Notes under the pieces: model-generated | Told to the model about the DNA's origin: nothing | The model's database searches: none | The model's input: only the letters and a program-made list of their open reading frames with translations | Position numbers and translations under genes: made by a program | In this document: positions 10,906 to 20,710 of the stretch, one piece after another | Numbering within the stretch: the first letter of the stretch is position 1 | Layout: each line of letters begins with the position of its first letter | Assembly (NCBI GenBank): GCA_014529385.2 | Contig: CM043949.1 | Coordinates: 114,455,477 to 114,519,476, forward strand | Length of the DNA: 64,000 nucleotides | Direction: 5' to 3' | From: Adiantum capillus-veneris | Taxonomy: Eukaryota; Streptophyta; Polypodiopsida; Polypodiales; Pteridaceae

Positions 10906-10944
<39 letters not shown>
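10772..10944. repeat. Two (GA)n microsatellites in LTR copy B
   Basis: GA runs at about 10772-10810 and 10910-10944, separated by 100 bp of LTR text. Same places in the LTR as in copies A and C. Confidence 0.95.
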
Positions 10945-10948
<4 letters not shown>

Positions 10949-11252
10949 GAGAGAGCTTTCCTTCCTTTTTCTTGCCGAGCTCCCTCCAAAACCATTATGT
11001 TCTCCACTCTCCTCCGTTAATTTTTCCTTCCTTCGTTACTTTCATGCAATAACCCCCCCTTCCTTAAAATAGCACCCAACCCCCTCAATGGCATCGTTGC
11101 CACTGACGTGGCATGGGATTCGTCCCTATGATGTGGCAGCTTGAGTTTTGGACAACACTATTTGACACAATCCTGGTACCAGACATGGTTGCCTCTGCAT
11201 GTTGAGCATTTGTTTCTTCATGCTCCTCCTCGTCGGAGCCTCATACCAGGCG

Positions 11253-11748
11253 CTACGAGTTCTTTCTCTCCTTCTTGCGCTCGTGCCCCTGCTCACACCC
11301 GCGGCCATCTTCTTGTTTTCTTCGTTCACATCCCTTTAAAATATAGGTGGCTCCCTTTAAAATGAGGGGCAAAGTTTTTTCCTTCTTTTTTGGCTGGTTC
11401 CCCTCAAGGACACCCCATGTGTCATACATATCGAGCAAAGCAGTGCTAAGAACATCGGCCAATCAATACACTCCATGAGACGTCATTTCGGACAATGAGC
11501 TCATCAAGAGCTTTTTTGTGATTTCGTAACGGCACGAATTTAGGCATATACGGATTGATTGGGCGGCCAAAATCAATTGGATTCTTCCTCCAATAGTCCT
11601 TGACTAACAACATCATCGTGAATTTTGCTGCCATTTTCCATGACACAGCCTTGAAGATGCTAGTATAGGTGATTGCATTTTGAGAGAGACCCTCGATTTC
11701 GTATCTACTTAAGCCATAGCCATGTTGGGCATTTCTTGATATCAACAA
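11253..11748 (-). pseudogene. PPR gene fragment inside LTR copy B
   Basis: Minus-strand pieces read EGLSQNAITYTSI(F)KA, KIHDDVVSQGLLEEES in a shifted frame, then ALDELIVRNDVSWSVLIG and ADVLSTALLDMYDTWGVLE. NAITYTSILKA, DELIVRNVVSWSALI and TALVDMYAKCG-like text is diagnostic of PLS-class PPR proteins. The fragment is frameshifted and the repeats are not in natural spacing. Same layout as copy A, so both descend from one rearranged capture. Confidence 0.8.
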
Positions 11749-12355
11749 TCTCTAATAAATAATATTATTGTCAGGCACAACATATCAACCAACACATTAC
11801 TGCATGACGTTTTGAGACTTGGTGAATGTCAAAAATTCCCAGATGGCACACCGATCGAGCCGACCAGACTGGTATGAAACCGGTCCTCGATAAATCTTTA
11901 ACGGGCCAATAACTTGGCCAGAACTTCGATCACTGATCTAAAAATACCGATGCGCTCTACAAAGTGAGAACTTCAAGCCCATGCATTCATTTCAATTCTG
12001 TCACCTCAATTGCAATTGCCCAATCTGGTACGGATCTGCAATTGACTCAACCTTCAAACTGCATAACTTTTTCACCGTAGCTCCAATCGACGAGCTGTAA
12101 AGACAGGCCGGTAGAGCACTTCAAGAAATGCAGTTCCACATCACAATCTCCCATCTGTGCTCACTTCAACCATACTCCTTTTTAGCATCATTAAGGCATA
12201 TGTTGGACCTTTTAGCTGCATTTGACATACATTCAACATTAAACTTGGCCTGGTACCAGGCTCCGAACACTGTTCATTAATCATGTAAGCTTCAAACAAG
12301 CTCAACATGCATTTTTCAAGTATATTTCTTAGCATGGTAGTGGAGCTTCACGTCA

Positions 12356-12440
12356 CCGTGTGGTTACGTTGACGGGGTGGGAACCTCACATGAAGCACCC
12401 AAAAGTGGAGTGATGATAGTGGAGCTATTGAGTAAGGAAG
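12356..12440. other. Short spacer between two elements
   Basis: 85 bp between the LTR of the PPR-carrying element and the chromovirus LTR. Bases just before the chromovirus LTR are GGAAG, the candidate target duplication; I could not find a matching copy at the far end. Confidence 0.5.
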
Positions 12441-12989
12441 TGTAAGGTTTCCAGTTTTTGAAACCTTAGAAATTGTACAAAGCCTATAAATTTAACTTGA
12501 AAACACTATAGAATGATTCAATCATGGCTAATATTGGTATTCTTGGAATCATAACAAGAGCTTTATTATGGTTAGTATTTTTCAAAATCAGATTCCGATA
12601 AAATCAGGAAAAGTTATGGGCCCTGAAAGGTTACACTAGGAATTTAATTAGTTAAGTAAAATTGGATGCTTTTAGTAATTATTATTAACAAAGACTTTCT
12701 TATCCTAAGGTTCTAGAAATTATTGATAATCTCGAAGATTAAACCTATGTATACTCAAAAATCCTCTCTTAATTCGAAATTCTCTACTGATTATTGTGAT
12801 TAAGCTTAGGGATACTAAACTACTTAATTATTATATCATATTAGGGTTGAAATTACTCATTTTTACCAAAAATTAATGATAATTATACTAGTTAAGTTTA
12901 GATGACGATAAGATAATTATTAAAGCTATGTTAGACTATCATTATGCTAGGAAAATTATCTTGTAATTTTTTGAGTAATGTTCGTAATT

Positions 12990-14170
12990 AATTAAGCAAA
13001 ATTACACTATTTTTCAAAGAAAAGTAAATGGGGAAATGATCAAACTAATCCAAAATGATTTGAGATATTTATCAAAGGTAAATCACATCCTAGGAAACTC
13101 TTGATAATTATCTTAATCTCAGATAATTAGGTTACCTAGTTATCTTAGAAGAATTACACTATTTTTAGGGAAAATTAAAAAAAAGAAAATTGATCCAAAA
13201 TGCTTTCAGATAATTATCAAAGGTAAATCACATCTTATAGAACCCATGATAACTACTTTAACCTTAGATAATTAGTTTAACTAATTATATCAGTATAACT
13301 ACACTGTTTTTAGGAGAAATTAAAAAAGCAAAAAATAGAAAATTGATTCAAAATGCTTTATGATAATTATCAGAGATGAATCACATCTTAAAAAAACCAT
13401 GATAGTTAGTTTCACATAGTTAGTTTAACTAATTATCTCAGAATAATTACTCTATTTTTAGGGGAAATTAAAAAGGGGAAAATAGTATAATGATCCAAAA
13501 TGCTTTGAGATAATTATCATAAGTAAACTACATTTATGCAACCTGTGATAATTATCTTAATGTCAGATATTTAGTTTAACTAATTATCTCAAAATAATTA
13601 CACTATTTTTAGGAAAAATTAAAAGAAGAAAATAACAAACTGATCCAAAATGCTTTGAGATAATTATCAAAGGTGAATCACAACTTTTAAAAATAGTGAT
13701 AATTATCTTAACCTCAAATAATTAGTTTATCTAATTATTTTAGAATAATTACACTATTTTTAGGAGAAATTAAAAGGGGGAAAATAGCAAATTGATTCAA
13801 AATGCTTTGAGATAATTATCAAAGGTAAATGACATCTTAGGAAAACCCTGATAATTATCCTAATCTCAGATAATTAGCTTACCTAATTATCTCGACAGAA
13901 TTATATTGTTTTTAGGAAAATAGCAAACTAATCCAAAATGACTTGAGATAATTATTAGAGGTAAATCACATTTTATGGAACTCGTGATAATTATCTTAAC
14001 CTCAGATAATTAGTCTAGCTAATTATCTCAATAGAAATACACTACTTTTAGGAGAAAATAGAAAACTAATTCCAAATGCTTTGAGATAATCATCAGAGGT
14101 AAATTGCATCTTATGGAACCCGTGATAATTATCTTAACCTCAGATAATTAGTTTAGATACTTATCTTCAT
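12990..14170. repeat. AT-rich ~147 bp tandem repeat array in the 5' LTR
   Basis: About eight imperfect units. Each contains 'attacactatttttagg', then 'aaaatgctttgagataattatca', 'aaatcacatctta' and 'tgataattatcttaacctcagataattag' (quoted in pieces; adjacent units differ by 10-20%). Two clear unit starts are 13153 and 13299. The same array in the 3' LTR is longer. Confidence 0.9.
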
Positions 14171-14715
14171 TAAAAGTAACCAATTTTGGGTATAAACTAG
14201 AGAAAGGAAATTAGTAAATGAATTTATATAATTACCTAATAAATACCTGAGGTCAGAAATCACTATTGAAGGTTGGTAAAATTACCTTAGCCTAAATAAT
14301 TAGTATAACAAATTACTGTCGGCAAAGTTTGCCTAAATTAGACCATAATTATAGAAGGAAAAAGTTATAAATCAATTTTATGAGTTAATCAAAAAATTCT
14401 TAAAGATAGAACATATCAAATTACATCTAGCGTGAGTAATCCACTAACAGAAAAGAAACTTACAATCTACTAAGGATAGAAATAGAATATTCTTGGAATA
14501 TGAACCAAGGAGAAATCCAGTAAAATAGTTCCCATAATTATATGATAATTATGGGAGAATACTAATAGCACAAGGAAGTAGAGGAGAAATATCTCATCCA
14601 ATAACTATCAAGGATACTTATTCCAAAAATCCTTATTTTTGGGTAGAAAAAGGAAGAAAAGAGATTATTCAATTAATCTTCTAATCGATTAAGTCCTTTT
14701 ATAAAGGCTGCCAGT

Positions 14716-14943
14716 ATGGCTCCAAAGAGAACCAGAGGAAATCCTCTTACCGAGGAGGAGGATATTAGAAACAAAAGAAATAAAGCCACTCATGACCATG
14801 AGGTTAGGCCTAGTCATAGGCCTGCAGAGGTAAGTCTGCAGGCACCAGCACAGCAGCACATGGACGACCAGTCCCAGGTGGATTTCTATTTTGTTCGCTT
14901 AAGTCTTTTGAATCTCATTTCTAAGTTAGCATTGCATACGTAA
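14716..14943 (+). CDS. LTR-borne 75-residue reading frame with a splice-donor-like site
   Basis: Begins MAPKRTRGNPLTEEED, a basic then acidic start reminiscent of gag N-termini. The 3' LTR has the same frame (31997-32224) with about six differences. At codon 38 lies CAGAG|GTAAGT, a perfect plant 5' splice-site consensus, in both LTRs. One reading is that this is a first coding exon spliced to the gag gene. Against this, the nearest TATA box ends only about 10 bp before the ATG, so a transcript starting there would miss it; an upstream promoter would be needed. No domain recognised. Confidence 0.35.
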   Translation: MAPKRTRGNPLTEEEDIRNKRNKATHDHEVRPSHRPAEVSLQAPAQQHMDDQSQVDFYFVRLSLLNLISKLALHT

Positions 14944-15483
14944 GGGCTAGGAAGGATAAACTGGCTATAAATGGAAGATAACTTCCAAGAAACCAACGAG
15001 CAATGATTGTAAATAGGAAAGAAATGATTGGGTTATGACTGATTGACCTAGGATAGAAATGTTTGACCATCCTTAAGACAGCTTGTCTCAAGACACCTCT
15101 GATTCCTTGGAATATTTTACTCCAGGTAATGAGTAATGATGGCGATTCCGCCATGGATGAGTCCGTTTCCTTAGCGCGCATGGAGTCTTTCCCTCTGCTT
15201 GTTTGTGCTTGTGGATATTACTTAGGATATCAAGTTTATCCTAGCGGAACCGCCCGGTTGTATGGGCAACCGGTTGGCGTATGGGCGCCCAGACTATAGG
15301 TGATGGCTTTTTCCACCCCGGTTTTTATAAATAAGAAATGGGTGCCATTTTTTCACCCCTGTATAGGTGGTCTTGAGACAAGCCACTACTGGTTAGAGAT
15401 ACTTCAGAATGACAGTACCTTGTCTTAAGTCTAAAGATGTTTGTTTGCTAAAAGAATGTTTTCAATACTGTTTTCAAGGGTTC

Positions 15484-15989
15484 CAGATCATACCATTACT
15501 ATAGATGGGGTAGAAGTGTCACAAAATCAGTGGGTATACAATCAGGTATCCAAAGTAATATACCCAGGTAGAATCAGACCCACGAGCGTAAAATTTAGGG
15601 GACCAAAAGATGTTATATTTTTTGATCCCCTGTCAGACCCACCAGTGGTGAAGAGGATTTTGATATAGAGAGTTACACCTTGTATATAGCATGAGTCCAT
15701 CCCGTATATAGTATGATTCATCTTGTATATAGCATGAGTCCATCTTGTACATAGTATGAGTCAGTGTTGTATTAACTTTTGTATATACCATGGATCTATG
15801 ACATGCTTTGTGTAATTAATTGAGATGGTTATAGTAATTGTCAGATTTTTGTTTTCATTTAAATTTTTGAAAGTATGTAGATTAGAAAAATTGCATGACA
15901 ACACAAAATTATTGTTATCACTTAAAGATCCTTATTAATTTAAAAAAACCCAGGGTAATGCAAAAAGACTCTACACTCCCACCCAGGAA
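15484..15989. other. Leader of chromovirus 1 with a 22-23 bp tandem repeat
   Basis: Non-LTR sequence before gag. At 15678-15775 the unit 'ttgtatatagcatgagtccatc' recurs about four times with changes (listed here in short: TATATAG-CATGAGTCCATC). A 75-residue frame at 15441-15668 (ending VVKRILI) overlaps the LTR edge; I do not recognise it. No clear primer-binding site. Confidence 0.5.
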
Positions 15990-16900
15990 AATAAACTACT
16001 ACTAAAACAAGTTCAACTCCCAACTTTCAAGGGAGAGGGAACCAACTTAGAACGTGATGCCGAAGCCTGGCTTCACACCATGGATGATTATTTCTTGGTA
16101 GCAGGAACTACTTCGGAAAATCAGGCAATGTTAGGAATGTTTTGACTCACTGGAGATGCAAAACTCTGGTGGAAACAATACTATAGAGATAACCCTTCCA
16201 TTAGTTCCTCCTGGAAAAGAATGAAGCAGGTAGTGAAAGAAAGATATCTTCCTCCAGGTCACCCAAGATATTAAAATGAATGAATTTTTCACCCTCAAAC
16301 AGTTAGGGCTTACTCTAGAAGAGTACTACACCAAATATGTGTCTTTACAACATTATGCACCACCAATGACAATGGAACAATAGATTGCTCGTTTCTGCCC
16401 GGGTCTAAACAAACCTTTAAGTACCCGCTTAGATGCTATGAGACCCATATCTATTCAAGATGCTCTTCTGAGAGCTAAACCACTTGCAGCTAAAGGAAAA
16501 CCCCCTGCAAGGGGCTATTACAACTACAATAACTTTTGAGGAAGCGAAAGGAGAAATTACAACCAAGGAAATCAACGAAGGGCAGTGTCAACTTGCAGCC
16601 GCTATAGAGCACACTTTTCGAAACATAAGATGCTATGGATGCAATAGAATGGAGCAATATAGGATCCAATGCCCCAAGGGGAAAAATCCCCGAGTTGATG
16701 CCGGAACCACTCCTCAGACTCAAATAGGACAAGGAAATAATCAAAGAGGTAGAGGAAATAGAGGAAGAGGTAGAGGAAGAGGTAGAGGAGCTAGAGCTTA
16801 TGCTGCAGTAGGAGAGCCAACCTTCCTGGATGAGGAAGACAAAAGAGATACTCTTTTTTCCGCCATTGATAACCCTGGAGCTCGGCAATAGTATGCTGTC
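15990..16900 (+). pseudogene. gag: gag of chromovirus 1 (broken)
   Basis: Structural capsid protein of a Ty3/gypsy retrotransposon. The frame starting near 15990 reads LPTFKGEG..AEAWLHTMDDYF and, after a TGA, LTGDAKLWWKQYY, which is the retrotransposon gag (PF03732-type) core. Several stops and frameshifts follow (for example near 16275 and 16382). The zinc knuckle is visible as CYGCNRMEQYRIQC, where the histidine of CCHC is replaced by glutamine. A basic RGRGRGRG stretch follows (16745-16790). Not functional. Confidence 0.85.
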
Positions 16901-16932
16901 ATCCAAACCACTGCAAACAGAGAAGGTGAAAA

Positions 16933-17575
16933 TTGGAATTACTTATAGATTGTGGCAGCACACACTCTTTTATCTCCCTTAAATGTTTAAGGAAACTTAA
17001 ATTGAACCAATATCCCACCAACAAATTAGTGGTAGAACTAGCAAATGGGAAAGAGGTTCTATCTAAATTTATAGCCGAGGAAGTTGAGTTTGAACTAGGA
17101 GGAACCCTTACTTCATCTTACTTTCGGACTCTACCAGTAGGAATCTACGACGGTATTCTAGGAATGGGTTGGTTAATAAAAAATCAAGCCCATATTCACT
17201 GTGCTCAAGGGAACCTATCCTTCAAAAATCACTTAGGTGAAGAAACGTTAGTACAAGGATCAAATGGGAAGCCTAAGGCTCATTTAGTTAAGGGTAGTCA
17301 ACTTTTAAACGCTCATTTACTTAAGGGAAGTTGAGTTTGAACTAGGAGGAACCCTTACTTCTTCTTACTTTCGGACTCTACCAGTAGGAATCTATGATGG
17401 TATTCTAGGAATGGAGTGGTTAATAAAAAATCAAGCCCATATTCACTGAGCTCAAGGGAACCTATCCTTCAAAAATCACTTAGTGAAGAAATGTTAGTAC
17501 AAGGATCAAATGGGAAGCCTAAGGCTCATTTAGTTAAGGGTAGTCGACTTCTAAACGCAGGGGCAACAGATATTT
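16933..17575 (+). pseudogene. Aspartic protease of chromovirus 1 with an internal 247 bp tandem duplication
   Basis: Retropepsin that would cut the gag-pol polyprotein. The active-site text is LLIDCGSTHSFIS, with Cys where Ser or Thr is usual in D-S/T-G, and the later GILGMGWL matches the family's second conserved block. From 17079 a block of 247 bp (GGAAGTTGAGTTTGAACT onwards) is repeated at 17326-17570 with few differences, so it is a recent local duplication. 247 is not a multiple of three, so the second copy runs out of frame and the first ends at a stop (17332-17334). The gene is dead. Confidence 0.85.
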
Positions 17576-18765
17576 GTAGTAAAACTTAATAAAGCTGATG
17601 ATTTAAGGGACAACACAACTCTAGAATGGCTTAAGGAATCTTTGGATATATTTTCGGAAGATCTCTCAAATTTACCTCCTCCAAGGGACATAGACCACGA
17701 AATAGAATCCTTTCCAAGTAGTGAACCAATTTCAAAAAGACCCTACAAAATGTCTCTCCCTGAAGCTATTGAATTAAATGAACAGCTTCGTTAGCTTATT
17801 GAACAAGGATTCATACGACCAAGCATTTCACCCTGGGGAGCGCTTGTTCTATTCCAAAAGAAGAAGGATGGATCTTTACATCTTTGCGTCGATTATAGGG
17901 GACTTAACCAGGTATCAGTAAAGAATAAGTATTCTATTCCTCGCATCAACGAATTGCTTGATAGATTACATGGAGCCAAGGTATTCACAAAAATTGATCT
18001 GAGATCAGGTTACCATCAAATCTCGATTAAGGAGACAGATATTTACAAAATTGCATTCAACACCCAAAATGGGCATTATGAGTTCATCGTGATGCCTTTT
18101 GGTCTTACGAATGCTCGGGCTACTTTTAGCCGTCTCATGCAAGATATATTCAAAGAATATCTGGATGATTTTGTGTTTGTGTTTTTCGACGATATCTTGG
18201 TATATTCCAAAGATGAAAAAGAGCATGAAGGCCATGTACGTAAAGTACTTCATCTTCTACGCCAACATCAGTTATATGCCAAGATGAGTAAATGTGCGTT
18301 TTCCACACCTGAAGTTAGTTATCTTGGTTTTATAATAAACCCTGAAGGAATCTCGATAGACCCCGCAAAGATTAAGGACATAATAGATTGGCCACAACCC
18401 AAAACGGTCAGTGAGATTCGAGGATTCTTGGGCATTACAGGATGGTATAGAATCTTAGTCGAAGATTATGCAGTCATCGCCGCACCCTTGATGCAACTAC
18501 TTAAAAAGACAGCCAAACTTACATGGGAAAAAGAACAAGAGGATTGTTTCCTCAAACTAAAACAAAATCTCACATCAGTCCATGTACTCAAACTTCCTGA
18601 CTTCACTCAAGTGTTTGAAGTAGTAACAGTGCCAGTGGTCTTGCTATAGGAGGAGTCTTAAACCAAGAAGGCAGACCAATCACTTTTACTTCTCAAAAAT
18701 TAAGAATCCACGAACTAAATTATCCAGCTCATGATCTGGAACTTCTAGCTGTCATTCATGCTCTG
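17576..18765 (+). pseudogene. pol: Reverse transcriptase and start of RNase H, chromovirus 1
   Basis: The frame runs from SLDIFSEDLSNLPPPRDIDH through the RT fingers and palm ([35 protein letters not shown]) to the catalytic [10 protein letters not shown] (YxDD box as FFDD) and [10 protein letters not shown]. 17954-18649 is open for 231 residues. A TAG near 17792 and a frame break near 18640 disrupt it. RNase H starts (LNYPAHDLELLAVIHAL) and is then cut at 18765 by the nested element; it resumes at 27646. Copies RNA into DNA in the element's particle. Confidence 0.9.
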
Positions 18766-20354
18766 TGTAACATTTAATGGCCTAATAACTTATGTGTAGC
18801 GGAAATTAGCATGAACATAGTGGGCATTTCATTAGAATAGATTCCTAATGAGAATTACAAGAGTGCTTGGGTGGAGAGAGCAACAAAAAGCATAACACCT
18901 AGTTAGATAGCATCGACAATACTTTCAAAAGAGAGAGAAATTAAGCTATTGACAACAGTTGAGGACCGGATTTTCATGGAGCCGGTCCCCCCTCCAAAAG
19001 GCTTTGTATTATGGTTTCTCCCATCAAGAGAGACATTGTACAATACAATTCTTTGTGTTCCTTCAAGACTAGCTAGTGCAGTGAAGATGGAAACTTCATG
19101 CACTAAGCAAAACACTTAACAAACACAACTTGAATTATCCCCGTTCTCAGACCCAAGACCTCACACACCATCGAAGATGGTGAGAGCTAGCAGGGTATGA
19201 GAGTAGATTGAGAGGAAGAAGGAGTATCTTATGAGAAAGATGTACATCTCCTCACATAATCACTCATATGTAGCATAGCTTAGCTTAGTAATTAGCTTGG
19301 TAGAGGAGATGAGCATGCATTGAAGCTTGGCTCTTGGTTGGATTTGCATCCACATGCCAAGAGAGTATTGATATAGGCTTCTATCTCACAAGCTTGGTGT
19401 AGGTGATGAGTTCTCCATTAAAGCTTGGGAAGAGATAGTCTTCTCTTTCTTCACACATGAGCTTGTGTGAGTGTGTGTGTGATAATGCCTTGCAAAAATC
19501 AGCCCCCTCTCTCTCTTGGGCGAGCCCTCTTGCTAATTGCTCTTGCTGAAGCCTCATTGGCCCTCCCCAAGTCAAGCCAATTACAATTAAGCACCATAAG
19601 TGATATCCTTCTGACATGTGTCCTCCTTTCCCCTTTTGTGAGAGATTTAGGTAATTAAATAATTAAACTAAACTCTCATTGGACCCCTTTGCCTCCTGGC
19701 CAATAGGAATCAGGCAAGCCATGGGGCTCCTGAATGCTCATTGGACCCCTTGGGAGACTGCCCAATAGTCTTCTAGGAGACTTAATTCTCATTGGTTTCT
19801 TTTATTAAATGTTTTAAAATTAATTAAACTAGATTTACTCTAGCTTAATTCTCATTGGTCCACTTCAAGGGTCATCCAATAGAAATTGGGCACACCTTGT
19901 GGGCATCTCGCCTAGGGAGCTGACATGTGTCCCTCATTCCCTTTGTGTAAGGGAGCCCGTGTGTGTGTGTGTGTGTGGCTTTCTCTCTCATCCCCTACCT
20001 TTAGGGCTCGCCCCCTCCCATGTAGGGATGTGCAAAGACTTTTAGGGCACACACAAAGCATCCAATTTTCCCTAGGGTTGACCTTTGGACACAACCTTTA
20101 AATTTGGAACCTTAGCATTTTGGAAGTCTTAATGGGCTGAACCTTAGGGTCTTTTTAGCCCATTGTTGCACATGGCTCTTTTGCAGATGGCCCCTCCTTT
20201 GGATCCCTATTTTCCCTCCTTTGGATCCCTACTGTGGCCGGTCTGCTAGATTAACCAATATTCTAGCTTTTTCTCCCCTGGCCTTCCCCACATTAAATGA
20301 TCAGTTTAATATGAGAAAATTATTTAGGAGAATTAGATATTGATTATTATGACA
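18766..20354 (-). repeat. 3' LTR of chromovirus 2
   Basis: 1589 bp, near-identical to 26066-27640. It keeps a 22 bp stretch ('gtctgctagattaaccaata' and two more bases, near 20240) that is missing from the other LTR. It has a (GT)n run at about 19957-19977 that is shorter than in the 5' LTR. Five copies of CCAATGAG on the sense strand lie between 19553 and 19858. Confidence 0.95.
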
Positions 20355-20368
20355 TTACCTCTCTCTTG
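20355..20368 (-). promoter_or_regulatory. Polypurine tract of chromovirus 2
   Basis: The minus strand reads CAAGAGAGAGGTAA directly before the 3' LTR start TGTCATAATAATC. Purine-rich and abutting the LTR, as needed to prime plus-strand synthesis. Confidence 0.8.
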
Positions 20369-20710
20369 AAATCATAGTCGTCCTCGACTATGGTGTAGAG
20401 AAGATAAAGCATGTTCATGAGTCCTTTTCTTAGCGGGTAGAGGATCCCTATGTTACCCTACGACATCATTCCACAATGGATGACTAGTCCATTTGGCGTT
20501 GGAGAGCCTGAGGCTGCCGCAAGCATGTCTGCACATTAGTCCTATCAGTCTTCCATAGTAGAGTGACAAGCTCTACTTGGTGTTTTGGAGACGTCGTCTC
20601 CGGAAACTTGATCTAAGCATGCATACTACTTCATTTTTGTGCACAAATAAAGAAAAAGAGAGTCTTATAAGACAAAAATTTTGTTCATTTTTAACATTTT
20701 GTACATTTGC
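20369..20710. other. 3' untranslated part of chromovirus 2
   Basis: About 340 bp between the pol stop and the polypurine tract. No gene seen. Confidence 0.6.

Larger units (their letters stand above)
10262..12355 (-). mobile_element. LTR copy B: complete 5' LTR of the PPR-carrying element
   Basis: Plus-strand text runs from TGTCGGGGGACATGTG to GGAGCTTCACGTCA, so on the sense (minus) strand it starts TGACGTGAAGCTCC and ends CCCCCGACA. Length 2094 bp, the only uninterrupted copy. Next to its sense end (below 10262) lies the leader and then the gag-like gene, so it is the 5' LTR of the element 6482-12355. It contains GA microsatellites, a PPR remnant and the TTAA empty site (12239-12242) that proves the insertion in copy A. 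Confidence 0.8.
12441..15483 (+). mobile_element. 5' LTR of chromovirus 1
   Basis: Starts TGTAAGGTTTCCAGTTT and is collinear with the 3' LTR starting at 29354 until about 15483 (matching 32769), after which the two differ. At more than 3 kb it is a very long LTR. It holds an AT-rich tandem array (12990-14170), a small reading frame (14716-14943), and TATA-like boxes 'ttttataaagg' (about 14697) and 'tttttataaataag' (about 15320). A stretch of about 370 bp present in the 3' LTR (29641-30013), with another TATA box, is missing here near 12735. Where the LTR truly ends is unclear: I see no standard primer-binding site after 15483. Confidence 0.75.

Noticed and set aside
14330..14700. Possible regulatory riboswitch or tRNA-like fold in the AT-rich LTR part
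   Set aside because: No conserved cloverleaf or aptamer motif; base composition alone gives many hairpins.
18903..19115. 70-residue frame present in both LTRs of chromovirus 2 (also 26203-26415)
   Set aside because: Lies within LTRs, no domain, and identity between copies is expected from the LTRs' recent common origin.
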